DNA of 64,000 bases from Ichthyophis bannanicus (Eukaryota; Chordata; Amphibia; Gymnophiona; Ichthyophiidae): positions 109,482,278-109,546,277 of the forward strand of contig CM066043.1 in NCBI GenBank assembly GCA_033557465.1, in the 5' to 3' direction. The position numbers were made by a program, and so were the translations under genes. Below are positions 20,582 to 30,112 of the stretch, piece by piece; positions within the stretch are counted from its first letter, which is position 1; every line of letters starts with the position of its first letter. The notes beneath the pieces are model-generated. The model was not told the origin of the DNA. It searched no databases and saw only the letters and a program-made list of their open reading frames with translations.

Positions 20582-22563
20582 CTACCCTTTCAGCAGCCAG
20601 GCCATCAGATGAAGGGACTGGAGGTTGGGGTGCAAGAGAGATCCCTGTTCCTGAGACAGGAGATCGTGTTGAATCCCCAGAGGAAGAGGGGTGTCCACCG
20701 CCAGTTGTAGCAGAAGGGGGAACCAGGGTTGCCTCGCCACATGGGGGCTATCAGAATCATGTAGGCCCCATCCTTGATTACTTTGAACAGTGTTCGGGAC
20801 ACTAGTGGCGTGGGAGGAAACGCATACAGTAGGCCTTGGGACCACGGAATCAGAAACGCATCCGCTGCTACTCTGAGAGGATGCGGTTCTCTGGAACAGA
20901 ATCTCGGGAGTTGCCGGTTCAGAGGACTGGCGAAAAGATCCATTGTGGGGAGGCCCCACCTGAGAAAGATCTGCTGAACCACCAACGGATTCAATCTCCA
21001 TTCGTGTGGTTGCAGGATCCTGCTCAGCCTGTCCGCCAGGTAATTGTCTTGACCTGGGAGGTAGACAGCCTTGAGGAGGATTCCGTGACTGACGGCCCAA
21101 GAGCACAGCCGCTGTGCCTCCTGACAGAGAAGGAAGGAGCCTGTGCCCCCTTGTTTGTTCACGTAGAACATGGCAACTTGATTGTCCATCTGGACCAGTA
21201 CAGACTGGTGAGATGTGAGGTGGGAGAAGGCTCTCAGAGCTAGACGTATCGCCCATAGCTCCAGGAAGTTTATCTGCTGAGCAACCTCCCAAGGGGTCCA
21301 GAGACCCTGAGTACATGCCCCCTGGCAATGCGCGCCCCAACCAAGAAGAGAGGCATCTGTCGTCAGCACTTGAGAATGCGGAGGGGATTGAAAAAACACT
21401 CCGAGTACCAGATTCGGAAGATGAAGCCACCATTGCAGAGAGGAGACTAGCAGGGTGGATATTCTTACTGAGTCTGCAAGGCTCCCTGTGGCTTGATGCC
21501 ACGGAGTTCGAAGGCTCCACTGAGCAGGCCGCATGTGCAGGCGGGTATTGGGGGTTACATGAACCGTGGAAGCCATATGGCCAAGCAGTCTCAGGAATTT
21601 CCGGGAAGAGACCAGTGAATTGCTGTGAAACTGCCTGGCTAGATCCATCAACCTGTGGGCTCTGTCCACTGGCAGAAAGGCCTTCGCCTGAAGAGTGTCC
21701 AGCCTTGCTCCTATGAATTCTAAGTTCTGGGATGGGAGCAAAGTGGACTTTGCGAAGTTTATGACAAACCCCAAGTGCTGAAGCAGAGCCACAGTGCGAA
21801 GGGTGGCTTGATTGGCCTCCTGGGAAGACTGGCCCCTTATGAGCCAGTCGTCCAGGTATGGGAACACAAAAAGACCTTGAAGCCTCAGGTAGGACGCCAC
21901 CACCGCCAGGCACTTGGTGAACACCCTGGGGACAGAGGTTAGGACAAAGGGTAGTACTCTGTACTGGTAGTGGTTTCCTCCCACAACAAATCTGAGATAT
22001 TGTCTGTGGTCTGGATGAATAAGGATGTGAGTATAAGCATCCTTTAGATCCAAGGAGCATAGCCAATCTCCCTGCTGGAGGTAGGACAGCAGGATTCCAA
22101 GGGTAAGCATCTTGAACTGTTCCCTCTCCAGGAACTTGTTGAGGTTGCGCAAGTCTAGGATGGGTCTGAGGCCTCCTGTTCTTTTTGGTACCAGAAACTA
22201 CCTGGAATAAAAGCCGTGACCTCTCAGGTGGTGGGGCACCGGTTCCACAGCCTGTTCCTTTAGCAGACTTGCTAACTCCTGAAGGAGTAGGTCCCTGTGC
22301 AGAGGGGTTCTTGGAAGCTCCCCTGGAAAATAGGAGGGAGGTACCTGGTGAAAATGGAGAAGATAGTCCTTTTGAACTATATGGAGCACCCAGGTATCTG
22401 ATGTGACAGCTGACCACCTGTGGGCAAAGTGGGTCAGCCGGCCTCCTGTGCTGATGTGAGCCAGCTGAGGAGAGGAGGCTATGCCTTCTGAGTCAAAAAC
22501 CCCCACCCTGCTGAGCAGGGGCCGGTGTAGGAGACTTGGGGGCCTTCTGCCTACGGGGCCCAT
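20582..22563 (-). pseudogene. DIRS RT, RNase H and MT-like polyprotein (D1)
   Basis: The frame starts at or before 22563 and overlaps the gag end. The RT runs FLVPKRTGG, SLDLKDAYTHI and FPYLDDWLI (the YxDD box). RNase H follows: TTDASLLGWGAH, LELWAIRLAL, MDNQVAMFYVNK and LPGQDNYLADRLSR, keeping the acidic residues. After that comes the DLFASPLNRQLPRFCS to YAFPPTPL region, which corresponds to the MT (methyltransferase-like) part described in DIRS elements. There is a TAG (complement at 22198-22200) where D2 has a Tyr codon, and a frameshift near 20735 moving to the frame that ends at 20582. With these two lesions the copy is probably inactive. Confidence 0.9.
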
Positions 22564-24409
22564 GACCCTGCCCCTTGGCCTGCTGACCCTGTTGGGGAGC
22601 TACAGAGGCCTGATAATGAGGGTATTGTTTATAGACAGATGACTTCCTCGGGTAAAAGGACTTTTTCCCCGAGCCCTTCTTTTTCTGAGAAGGGGCAGAG
22701 GTTTTTCTGGACAGCCTAGTCCGAGTCCGAGTCTCGGTCTCGAGTTCTGCAGCCTTTTCAGCCATGGGCTTGCCAAAGAGGTTTTCACCCCTGCAGGGGA
22801 CATCGACCAACTTGTCCTGTACCCATGGCTCGAGGTCGGATGACTGTAGCCAAGCCTGTCGGCGGGCACCGATGCCGGCCCCGGCTACTCGGGCCGAAGC
22901 CTCGAAGCCATCGTAGGCTGCCCGAGAGATAAACTTCGAGCATTCTCGAATACCAGTGGACAAGGCCTGGAACCTCTGCAAAGGTTCCTCGGAGAGACCA
23001 GCAGAGAACCCGGCAATCTCCTTTGCCAGGTCTCGGAGATACATGCCCATGTAGAGCTGGTATGTCTGGACACGGCAAGCAAGCATAGAGCCCTGGAAGC
23101 ACTTCTTACCGAGGGCATCCAGGTTCCAGGCCTCCCGGCCAGGAGGCACCGAGGAGTGCATCTTCTGACTTTTCAGTCGATGCATGGCCGATTCCACAAC
23201 CATGGAGTGGTGCGGTAATTGTGCCTTTTGGAACCCGGGGCTCTTGCGGACTCGATAGATGGAATCGACCCGCTTGCTTAACACCGGCGTCGAGGCCGGG
23301 GTCTCTGACATGCGGAAGAGCAGCCGCTCCAGCATCGGAGGAACCGGTACAGTAAAGGCCTCCTTTGGGGGAGAGTCATACTGGAGGGCCTCGAGTTCCT
23401 CGGCTCGAGGCTCCTCCTCGGGATCCGCAGGGAATGCCAAGGCCTTGGCCATATCCCGCACGAAGTCCGAGAACCGGGTATCCTCCGGTGGGGATCGTCT
23501 CCAAGGCTCGGACTCCAGCGAGTCCGATGGGACACACAGAGTCCGATAGGTGTCAGGTGACTCTTCGTCCTCCGTCTCCCAGCCCGACTCCTCAGAGGAG
23601 GAATCGAGCGGCTCCTGTTGGGCGGGCACCGATGCCATCCGCCCCGACGCCGAGGGTACCGGCCTCGACAACCTCGGTCCTGAACGGGAGGCCGAGGGAG
23701 ACCGTGGCCGAGGATCGACTCGAGCCCGCATGGACTCGAGGATCGGTTCGGCCTCCGGGGTCGACTTGGACGTCGAGGTCCTGGTGGTCGGGGCAGATGC
23801 ACCGGTGAGACCGGCGATCAATGCCCGCTGCTGTTCCATCAAGGCAGTGAGGCTGCTCTCCAAGGCCGTCAACCTGAGTCCGAGCTCAGGAGACCCAGCA
23901 GCTCCCGACTCGGGCCCCGACGGCGGCTCCCATGGGAGAGAGTCCACGAGGACTACAGCACTCACGTGTCCAGGAGACTCCATCTCGAGATGAGGTTGCT
24001 TGGCAGGCCTCTCCGACTCCGAAGACCCGGGACGGCTCTCAGGGCTATGCGACCTGGCCCTCGAGGAACCAGGAGCGTCCACCGATGCCACCCTCGCGGG
24101 TTTCTTCTTCCTGCGTTGTTCCCGCGAAGGAGACCCCCGCTCAGAGGAACCCCGACGCTGCTTGGGGCCGGAGTCCCGAGACGTCGAGGCCTCTGACGAG
24201 GTCCGGGCCCGTCCGGACGCGGAGTCAGAGAAGATCCTATCCTTCTGGTGCTGCCGACTCCTCAACGCCGTTGAGGACATTTTGTCACACGGACCACAGA
24301 TCATCGGGTCATGATCAGGTCCGAGGCAGTGGAGGCAGCAGTCATGTGTGTTGGTAAGAGACATAGGTTTCTTACACCGATCACACTTTTTAAACCCGCT
24401 GGCAGCCAT
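22493..24409 (-). CDS. DIRS Gag-like protein (D1)
   Basis: An open frame of 638 codons from the ATG at 24407-24409 (MAASGFKKCDRCKKPMSL); upstream in-frame codons reach 24661 but lie in the ITR, so the internal ATG beside the zinc motif is preferred, matching the start in D3. Residues 1-45 hold Cys/His pairs (CDRC, THDCCLHCLGPDH, CGPC). The next about 250 residues are Ser/Arg/Pro-rich, then an acidic DEESPDTY region, a structured core (PPEDTRFSDFVRDMAKAL, LPHHSMVVESAMHRLKS, GREAWNLDALGKKCFQGSML, ISRAAYDGFEASARVA, QASDLE-like segment), and a basic tail ending PAQQGGGF. DIRS ORF1 packages element RNA; the RT frame overlaps its end in another phase. Confidence 0.88.
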   Translation of the reverse strand: MAASGFKKCDRCKKPMSLTNTHDCCLHCLGPDHDPMICGPCDKMSSTALRSRQHQKDRIFSDSASGRARTSSEASTSRDSGPKQRRGSSERGSPSREQRRKKKPARVASVDAPGSSRARSHSPESRPGSSESERPAKQPHLEMESPGHVSAVVLVDSLPWEPPSGPESGAAGSPELGLRLTALESSLTALMEQQRALIAGLTGASAPTTRTSTSKSTPEAEPILESMRARVDPRPRSPSASRSGPRLSRPVPSASGRMASVPAQQEPLDSSSEESGWETEDEESPDTYRTLCVPSDSLESEPWRRSPPEDTRFSDFVRDMAKALAFPADPEEEPRAEELEALQYDSPPKEAFTVPVPPMLERLLFRMSETPASTPVLSKRVDSIYRVRKSPGFQKAQLPHHSMVVESAMHRLKSQKMHSSVPPGREAWNLDALGKKCFQGSMLACRVQTYQLYMGMYLRDLAKEIAGFSAGLSEEPLQRFQALSTGIRECSKFISRAAYDGFEASARVAGAGIGARRQAWLQSSDLEPWVQDKLVDVPCRGENLFGKPMAEKAAELETETRTRTRLSRKTSAPSQKKKGSGKKSFYPRKSSVYKQYPHYQASVAPQQGQQAKGQGHGPRRQKAPKSPTPAPAQQGGGF

Positions 24410-24534
24410 TGGGGGAAAAAGGGCCCCTGCGAGGTCAAAAGATCGAACCGAAGGAAAAGAACAAAAAACAGGGAAATCAACGTTTTCCTCGGCGAAAAAC
24501 GAACTACATCTGTCGGGCTCCGTGGAAAAAAAGA

Positions 24535-24696
24535 AGACTGAGCAAGATGGCACCCTTGGGCGGGAAGGGGACCGCGCATGCGCGCTGCAATTCCCAAAGG
24601 CTTTCTTTGAAAGCTGGGGAAATGCTCCGCACGGGGCTTCGTCGGCGCCGACGTCACCCATATGTGAGGACTGACTTCCTGCTTGGTCCTGGAGAA
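24535..24696. repeat. D1 right (5') ITR
   Basis: 162 bp, the inverted complement of 19068-19227. Its outer tip is CCTGGAGAA, followed directly by E1 sequence ATTAAGAATCC. Confidence 0.92.
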
Positions 24697-25430
24697 ATTA
24701 AGAATCCCTGCCAAGACAAGGCCAGCTCCAACCCTTCACCTTGGGCACCAGCCAATGGATGCACTTCACTTGTTAGAACCCAGAAGAGAGTCAAGACCCA
24801 GTTCTTTAGGTAACCAGTTTTTAAAAAGAGCCAGCAGCTGCTGATCAGACCATGCCTCTGGCACTCCAACCATATGGATATTGTTCCTCCTGGAATGATT
24901 TTCCAAATCAATTACTTTATTGAGCAGGGCTTCAATATGGATCTGCTGCTTCTTTAACTCACTGTTACGCTGCCCATCTGTATCTTCCAAGGCAGAGACC
25001 CGATGCTCAACCTCCTGCACCTTCCGGCCCACCTCCGTTAAAGCTTATCCCATAATATCTGATTTTTGAAGTACCTGATCAAATTTTGGCTCCAGTAACT
25101 TGAAAACCTCATGAGCCAACTTCTCTGGAGTCAAATTCATGCTGTCCATGCTCGGCAACGCCAGCTGCAAAGTTGCGGCCACCATCATGATTTTGCAGGC
25201 AGACTTGTCTTTGTCTTTTTCAGCCACCGAACGCATGGCAGAGTGCGTCGCAACAAGCAAGATCCGTTCATGGGACTGTCCCACACCAAGGGAAGGTAAA
25301 TGTAGCCAGGAACAGGGGCTAATGCTACCGACAAAAAGAGTCTTAGGCAGGGCGAGTTGAGGGAATGTCCTCACCTGCTCATGCGCTCACATGACAACCT
25401 GGTTGCCACTTTAAAGGGACATCTCTGAGG
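24697..25430 (-). pseudogene. L1 ORF1 N-terminal part (E1)
   Basis: 25045-25374 reads MTPEKL-like and KLLEPKFDQVLQKSDIMG. 24766-25032 reads VEHRVSALEDTDGQ, LLNKVIDLENHSRRNNIHMV and GVPEAWSDQQLL, which is the coiled coil followed by the ENxSRRNNI start of the L1 RRM. It continues to GAQGEGLELALSWQGFL at the D1 junction. The 5'UTR presumably reaches about 25430. There is one stop between the two open parts. Confidence 0.8.
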
Positions 25431-25769
25431 TCTTTTTCCCTTTTTTTGAAAGAGCCTTTCTTTGAAAGAGATTATTATATGACTATTTTTTTGACAAAGG
25501 TTTATTTTGTGATAACATACAATTACAACTTTTTTAAAATATTTTTTTTACAGTGATTAGTATTTGGTGTTGCTTCTGTGACCCCATCCACTGATGATGT
25601 GACCCCATTTGGTGTCCCAACACCAAGTTTGTGAACCACTTTTCAAGTACGCAGATGCTAATGCCTACCATTCTTAAACTCCTTCTTGAGTGGTGCTCTT
25701 CATGAGCTAATAGTCTAAGTAGGGAAAACATGTGCACTACCAGTCTGCTATGACAACGGCGAAACATTT
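25431..25769. other. Unassigned sequence with a hAT-like terminal remnant
   Basis: AT-rich. 25590-25640 (GACCCCATTTGGTGTCCC, then AAGTTTGTGAACCACTT) resembles the inner end and inverted terminus of hAT-type non-autonomous transposons (AGTGGTTC...AAACT). No partner terminus was found, so this is tentative. Confidence 0.35.
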
Positions 25770-25880
25770 GATGAAAACTTAGGAGTGAACAGGAAGCCAG
25801 AGGGCAGAACTTGGTACTGGAAGTGGCATTTGCCTATGACAAATCTGAGATGCTTCCTCTGATTGGGATGTATCTGGAGT

Positions 25881-26118
25881 GTAGCAGTACCTAGTGGTTA
25901 GGGCAGCAGCCTGGAACCAGAAAGACCAGGGTTCAAATCCTACTGATTCTCCTTGTGGCCTTGGGAAGCTGCTTAACCCTCTATTGTCGCAAGTACAAAC
26001 TTAGATTGTAAGCCTTCCGGGGACAGGGAAATAACTGCTGTATCTGAATGTAACTTACCTTGAACTGCTACTGGAAAGGTTTGAGCTAAATACAAATAAA
26101 TAAATAAATAAAATAAAA
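25881..26118 (+). mobile_element. tRNA-derived SINE in D5
   Basis: A-box-like ACCTAGTGGTTAGGGC and B box GGTTCAAATCC, then CCTTGGGAAGCTGCTTAACC, TTAGATTGTAAGCC, GGGGACAGGGAAATA and an (AAAT)n tail. It splits the D5 RT between the segment at 25875 and the one resuming at about 26119 (TGTGAATAGGCATCC, as in D1 GTGAGTATAAGCATCC). Confidence 0.88.
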
Positions 26119-26219
26119 TGTGAATAGGCATCCTGTAAGTCCAGAAGGGAAGCATGGTGCTGAATGAAAGCTTTCTGAACTTTTCTCTTATGAGAAACAT
26201 TTTCAGATCTCTCAAACTT

Positions 26220-27122
26220 AGAATGGGATAGAATCCCCCTTGTTCTCCTACACATTAAGCTGCAAGTCTGAGGCTTGGAGCCATGACAGTCTCAGAGCAT
26301 CATTGCTTATTGCAGAGGCTCTCGATGTCATATCGAAAATATCACAGGTCTCTTGGACCATGTATTTTCGGCACTTCTTCCTTTGACTCAATAAGGAGAG
26401 AAATTGTGATACCTTCTCTGGAGGGAGAAATGCTGCAAAGTCCTCTAGGCTGTGTATGGTGTTCTGCAAATGCTGGTAGGAAGAGGAGCTGAAAGGATGC
26501 CACACAGGATGCAAACATGGTATTCTGATAAAACGTCTGCCCAAAAGAATCAAGAGTCCTAGTCTCCCTCCCTAGGGAGGCCGAAAAGTGAGACTTGAAA
26601 CTTCTGGCTCTATTGAGAGTTGATTCAATGACCATGGAGTGGTGTAGAAGCTGGAGCTTCTCCAATCTGTGAGCTTTCTGAACTCTATAGAGTCAATATT
26701 CTTGTTGACAGAAGGCATCTGGGGGGGGGGGGGTGTCTCCCATATTTTTATCTGCAGCCTCTGAAGGGTGTGGTGCACAGACTCTGTCACTGCTTCCTTA
26801 GGGGGATCTGGATCCTGGAGGAATATCAACTCCTTGGCACTGGGTTCCTCATCAGTGTCCATCTTAAATGGAATGGCATCAGCCATTTGCCTGTCAAAAT
26901 CATGGAAGGCCATGTCCTCTGGAGGAAACTTGCACTGTTCATGAGATGGGGAGGGGTCTGATGGTAATTTTGGAAACCTCTCCTCCAAGAAGTATTCAGT
27001 GTCATAGTCAGTTTCTGAAGAATCTTGGTCTTAGATTCAGAGAGATACTGCATGGACATCTAAGAGTCTGTCTGAGTCACCTTCCATCTCACACAGCTGG
27101 GACTTATCAAATGGAAAAATAG
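26220..27122 (-). pseudogene. DIRS gag remnant (D5)
   Basis: Blocks from 5' to 3' on the minus strand: PPEDMAFHDFDRQMADAI, ETPPPPQMPSVNKNIDSI, LHHSMVIESTLNRARSF, GRETRTLDSFGQTFYQNTMF, LPPEKVSQFLSLL, MTSRASAISNDALRLSWLQA, SDLQLNV. They follow the D1/D3 gag core order. A 13-nt G run at 26721-26733 lies inside. Frames shift repeatedly. Closest to D3 by wording. Confidence 0.8.
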
Positions 27123-27170
27123 CTGCAGCAAAATCAAAAGGCTCAGTCTTTGATGTAAAGAGAAATTAGA

Positions 27171-27325
27171 CTTACCTGCTAATTGTTGTTCCTGGAGGAA
27201 CACCAGTCCAGTCCCGCACCTCTGGGTAGTGCACCTCCTCCAGCAGCTTGGAGACTGAGCATGTCATCTTTTTGATGACACTAGTGTACATATGCAGCTG
27301 GCACCGCCCACCAGCCCCAGTACCT
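27171..27325. repeat. F2 left ITR
   Basis: The inverted complement is at about 46950-47088: GTGCACCTCCTCCAGCAGC, TTGGAGACTGAGCATGTCAT, CTTTTTGATGACACTAGTG and CTGGCACCGCCCACCAGCCC all recur inverted. The left tip carries an extra extension (AGAAATTAGACTT...) absent from the right ITR, as in D1. Confidence 0.88.
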
Positions 27326-27434
27326 ATTGACAAAGCAGACAGAGGAGCAACAAATAAGTAGTTAAACATGCAACAAACACTTTTATGTCTAAATAAACTA
27401 GTACCCCCTCCATCCCCTGGAAAGGATACCCCGT

Positions 27435-27447
27435 CCCCCCCCCCCCC
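27435..27447. repeat. 13-nt C homopolymer
   Basis: A run of 13 C in F2 between its left ITR and ICR. Confidence 0.9.
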
Positions 27448-27639
27448 TTCAGGATGTGGAGGCCTACCTGTTGAGTGCTTGAGCAACTCCAACCAGCGGG
27501 AAGCAAGCAACCGACAGCTCTTCTGGTCTGCCCCTCCCCCAAACATTGATTAGACACCTCTCCCTGGCTCCCCCTGGCCACTTCCTCCACCAAGGGAAAC
27601 CGCTTCAGGACCAGGGTGTTCATAGATTATCACAGAAAT

Positions 27640-27755
27640 CACTCCAGGGAGGGTTCCAGGACTGGACTGGAGTTCCTCAAGGAACAACAATTAGCAGGTA
27701 AGTCTAATTTCTCTTTCCTTATCGTCCCTCCAGTCCAGTACTGCACCTTTGAAAT
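27640..27755. other. F2 internal complementary region
   Basis: GGACTGGACTGGAGTTCCTC through AACAACAATTAGCAGGTAAG complements the left tip; CTTTCCTTATCGTCCCTCC through CCAGTCCAGTACTGCACC complements the right tip. They meet at about 27713. Confidence 0.88.
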
Positions 27756-27759
27756 GTAT

Positions 27760-28830
27760 CAGGGCAGTTAAACTAATGGGAAGGACCCGCACAACCAACC
27801 TGAAGTACCGCTGATCTGAAACGAGCATCCCCCACCGCCTGGACATCCAGGCGAAAATGTTCAGATAAAGTATGCCACCCTACAGATCTCCACCGGCGGA
27901 ACTAAACTATACTCTGCTCACGAGGCTGCCTGAGCCCTTGTGGAATGCGTCTGCAACCCCGCTGGCACTGCTCTACCCTTCAAGATGTATGCAGGCGTGA
28001 TTGCCTCACTGATCCATCTGGAAACGGAGGCTTAGCTGCCGCCTCACTTTTGCGCGACCCGTCAAACAGAACCAACAGAGGGTCTGATCTCCAAAAGGAC
28101 GAAGTCCTTTTCACATACCTTTGCATCCAAGTGGCACAGCTGTGGAGTGGCAGAGCCCATATCCCCTCTCGCCCACATCCGAGCTCGCCAGAGCCGGTAA
28201 GGAAACAGCCTGATTTACATGAAATGCTCACACTACCTTGGGCAAAAATGAAGGTACCAGGCGCAGGACCACTTTCTCCTTGGAGAAGGAAAGGAATGGC
28301 TCCTGGCATGACAGGGTCTGAAGCTCCAAAATCCTGCATGCCGAGCAAATCGCCACCAAGAATACCATTTTCAGAGTCAAATCCTTCAGGAAAGCTCGAC
28401 TCAATGGCTCAAAGGGTTCCCCAGACAGCACCGTCAGCACCAGATTGAGATTCCAAGGCGGTACCCACTACCCTCTTTGGCAGACGGAGGTGGGTCACCG
28501 CCCCTAGAAAGCTCAGCCCCAACAGCACCCTGTGAACTTTCCCGCAATAACCGGAAATTGCCGTCAGTTGCACCCTCAAGGAACTAGCAGCTAGACCCTT
28601 ATCAAAACCAGATTGCAAGAACGCCAAGATGTCCGGGACGGAGGCAGTGGAAGGGTGTGCCTGCCTCTCTCCGCACCATGATTCAAAGATGTGCCCTATG
28701 CAGATGCACGCAAGGTTCATAGACCTCCTCTGGGCCTGTAGCAAGTTCACTATCCCCGAGCCTGATTATCCTTTCCTCTTCAACTTCGCCCTTCAAGAGT
28801 CATGCCATAAGTGATAATTGATCCACCTGG
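27760..28830 (-). pseudogene. DIRS tyrosine recombinase remnant (F2)
   Basis: Blocks from 5' to 3': RRSMNLACICIGHIFESWC, DKGLAASSLRVQLTAISGY and GLSFLGAVTHLRLPKRVV in the core-binding part; FEPLSRAFLKDLTLKMVFLV, AICSACRILELQTLSC (first Arg box) and FSKEKVVLRLVPSFLPKVV in the catalytic part; then, in another frame, GLQTHSTRAQAAS (HxxR) and VPPVEICRVAYFI. The nucleophile region is not intact. Divergence from D1 confirms a separate family. Confidence 0.8.
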
Positions 28831-28910
28831 GGCATACGAAGTGGCTCCTGTGCCAAGAGGTCCTTCCAACCGGAAGCCACCACAGTCAATCTGCCAGTAT
28901 CTGAATCAGG

Positions 28911-29700
28911 TCAACATACCACTGGCACACCGGCCAGTCTGGTGCCACCAGAATTACAAATCCCTGGTGTACCTCTAGCCATTGCACTAACTGGCCTATG
29001 CGTGCCCAAGGGGAAAAACAGAGAAGACCCTCTTCGAGCCACTGCTGAATTAGAGCATCCAAGCCCTTGGACTTCCTCTCTTCTTCTGCTGAAAAACAGG
29101 CAGGCCTTGGCTGACTCGAACATTGCCATTAGGTCCATGAACGGTGTGCCCCATCGGCGGACCACCTACTAGAACACCTCCTGATTGAGCTGCCATTCTC
29201 TGGGCTCCATGCGCACTCAGCTGAGATAGGCTGCCATCACACTGTCAACTCCTGCTATGTGCACCGTCAATAACGCCTGGAGACGAATCGCTGCCCATCC
29301 GAACAGCTTTTTGGCCTCCTCCTCCAGGGCTGCACTGCCTGTGCCTCCTTGCCGATTGATGTAAGCCACAACCTTCCCCTGCAACCGTGGCTTGAAACTT
29401 TCTAGCACCAAGGTCACCGCTCGCATCTCGAGCCTGTTGATTGACCACCTCCTGCAGACTCTTGTCCCTGAACAAAGCGTCCTTCGCAATGGACTCTCCA
29501 ACCTGACAGGCTGGCATCAGTCATCAGAGGAACCCACACCAGGGACTCCTTCCAGGCTCCCCACATGCAGCCATCAACTGAGGGCTCTCCTGGTGCTCCG
29601 CGGGCAGGGGAGTACTTGGCACAGGGGTTGACTCTGATGGGACCACGATTGAGCAGAGTCCATGGGACTAGCTCGAGAGTGGCCACCATGGTCCCCAAAA
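28911..29700 (-). pseudogene. DIRS RNase H and MT-like remnant (F2), cut by D2
   Basis: Read from 29700: MVATLELVPW (equal to the HMASTVHVTP stretch of other copies), MTDASLSGWRVHCEG (RNase H first Asp), LEMRAVTLVLESF (Glu), VAYINRQGGTGSAALEEEAK (Asn/Asp strand partly lost), then WGTPFMDLMAMFESAKACLF (MT-like start). The upstream RT should continue beyond 29700, but D2 begins there and no F2 RT is found at the far side. Confidence 0.8.
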
Positions 29701-29883
29701 AGAGTAGTTACTCACTTGTAACAGGTGTTCTCCAGGAGCAGCAGGAATCAGTCCTCACATATGGGTGACACTGACGTCGATGGAGCCCTTGCGGAGCATT
29801 TCCCCACTTTCTATGAAAGCCTTTGGGAATACTGCACGCATGCGCGGTCCCCTTCCCGCCTAAAGGTGCCATCTTGGCCAAAT
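29701..29883. repeat. D2 left ITR
   Basis: Homologous to the D1 left ITR, with the 27-nt extension containing CACTTGTAACAGGTG (one mismatch in the dyad) and the GCATGCGCGGTCCCC block. The matching right ITR is absent. Confidence 0.9.
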
Positions 29884-29941
29884 GACATAGCTAAAAACAG
29901 CACACAAAAATATAAAAATAAACTATGTACAACTGCAACTC

Positions 29942-29977
29942 CCAGGACCAAGCAGGAAGTCAGTCCTCACATATGGG
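29942..29977. other. D2 half ICR
   Basis: Only the right-tip complement remains (CCAGGACCAAGCAGGAAGTC onward). The left-tip half present in D1 is missing, with CAACTCC joined directly to CAGGACC. Confidence 0.88.
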
Positions 29978-30112
29978 TGACTCCCTAGCTCTGGGCTACC
30001 AGGAACCCAGGCTGAACAAGAGAACTCCCTCTAGTCCCAGCATCAAAGAAAGGCTTTTCACTGAAAGAACCTCCACCGGTAGCCCAACAGAGGGCTGGAG
30101 GGCAGGAGTTGC

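Larger units (their letters stand above)
19041..24696 (-). mobile_element. Complete DIRS-type retrotransposon D1
   Basis: A 5656-bp minus-strand element bounded by unequal inverted terminal repeats, with an ICR just inside the 3' (left) ITR and gag, RT/RNase H/MT-like and YR frames in order. It is inserted in the E1 ORF1: the left flank ends TTGGAA and the right flank begins ATTAAG, with no target duplication, as expected for recombinase-mediated integration of a circle. Lesions: one nonsense codon at the RT start and one frameshift near 20735. Gag and YR are open. Confidence 0.95.
5489..25430 (-). mobile_element. L1-like LINE E1, one element split into four pieces
   Basis: Minus-strand pieces run in element order. 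ORF1 N-terminus is at 25430-24697, ORF1 C-terminus at 19040-18643, inter-ORF and endonuclease at about 13770-12413, and RT, C-terminal domain and 3'UTR at 8865-5489. The gaps are D1, CR1-B, and CR1-C plus an unclassified block. The piece order and strand are what one element with three later insertions would give, and the D1 junction reads straight through (TTGGAA then ATTAAG). The 3' end is an A-rich tail (seen as TTTTATTAAG at 5489). I see no target duplication. About 120 codons between endonuclease and RT seem missing. Confidence 0.8.
25770..27170 (-). mobile_element. Old DIRS fragment D5, RT to gag
   Basis: A degraded DIRS copy. From 3' to 5' it reads an RT segment (LKDAYxH region and the GRTWYWKWH stretch equal to the D1 HYQYRVLPF region), then gag. 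It is interrupted by a SINE (25881-26118) and, at 27170/27171, by F2. Its right ITR is found beyond F2 at about 47290-47432. It forms the outermost layer of the nest. Confidence 0.8.

Noticed and set aside
23259..24357. Plus-strand ORFs of about 75-147 codons opposite the D1 gag
   Set aside because: They are shadows of the Ser/Arg/Pro-rich gag codons; the same appears opposite the D2 gag at 45595-46880.
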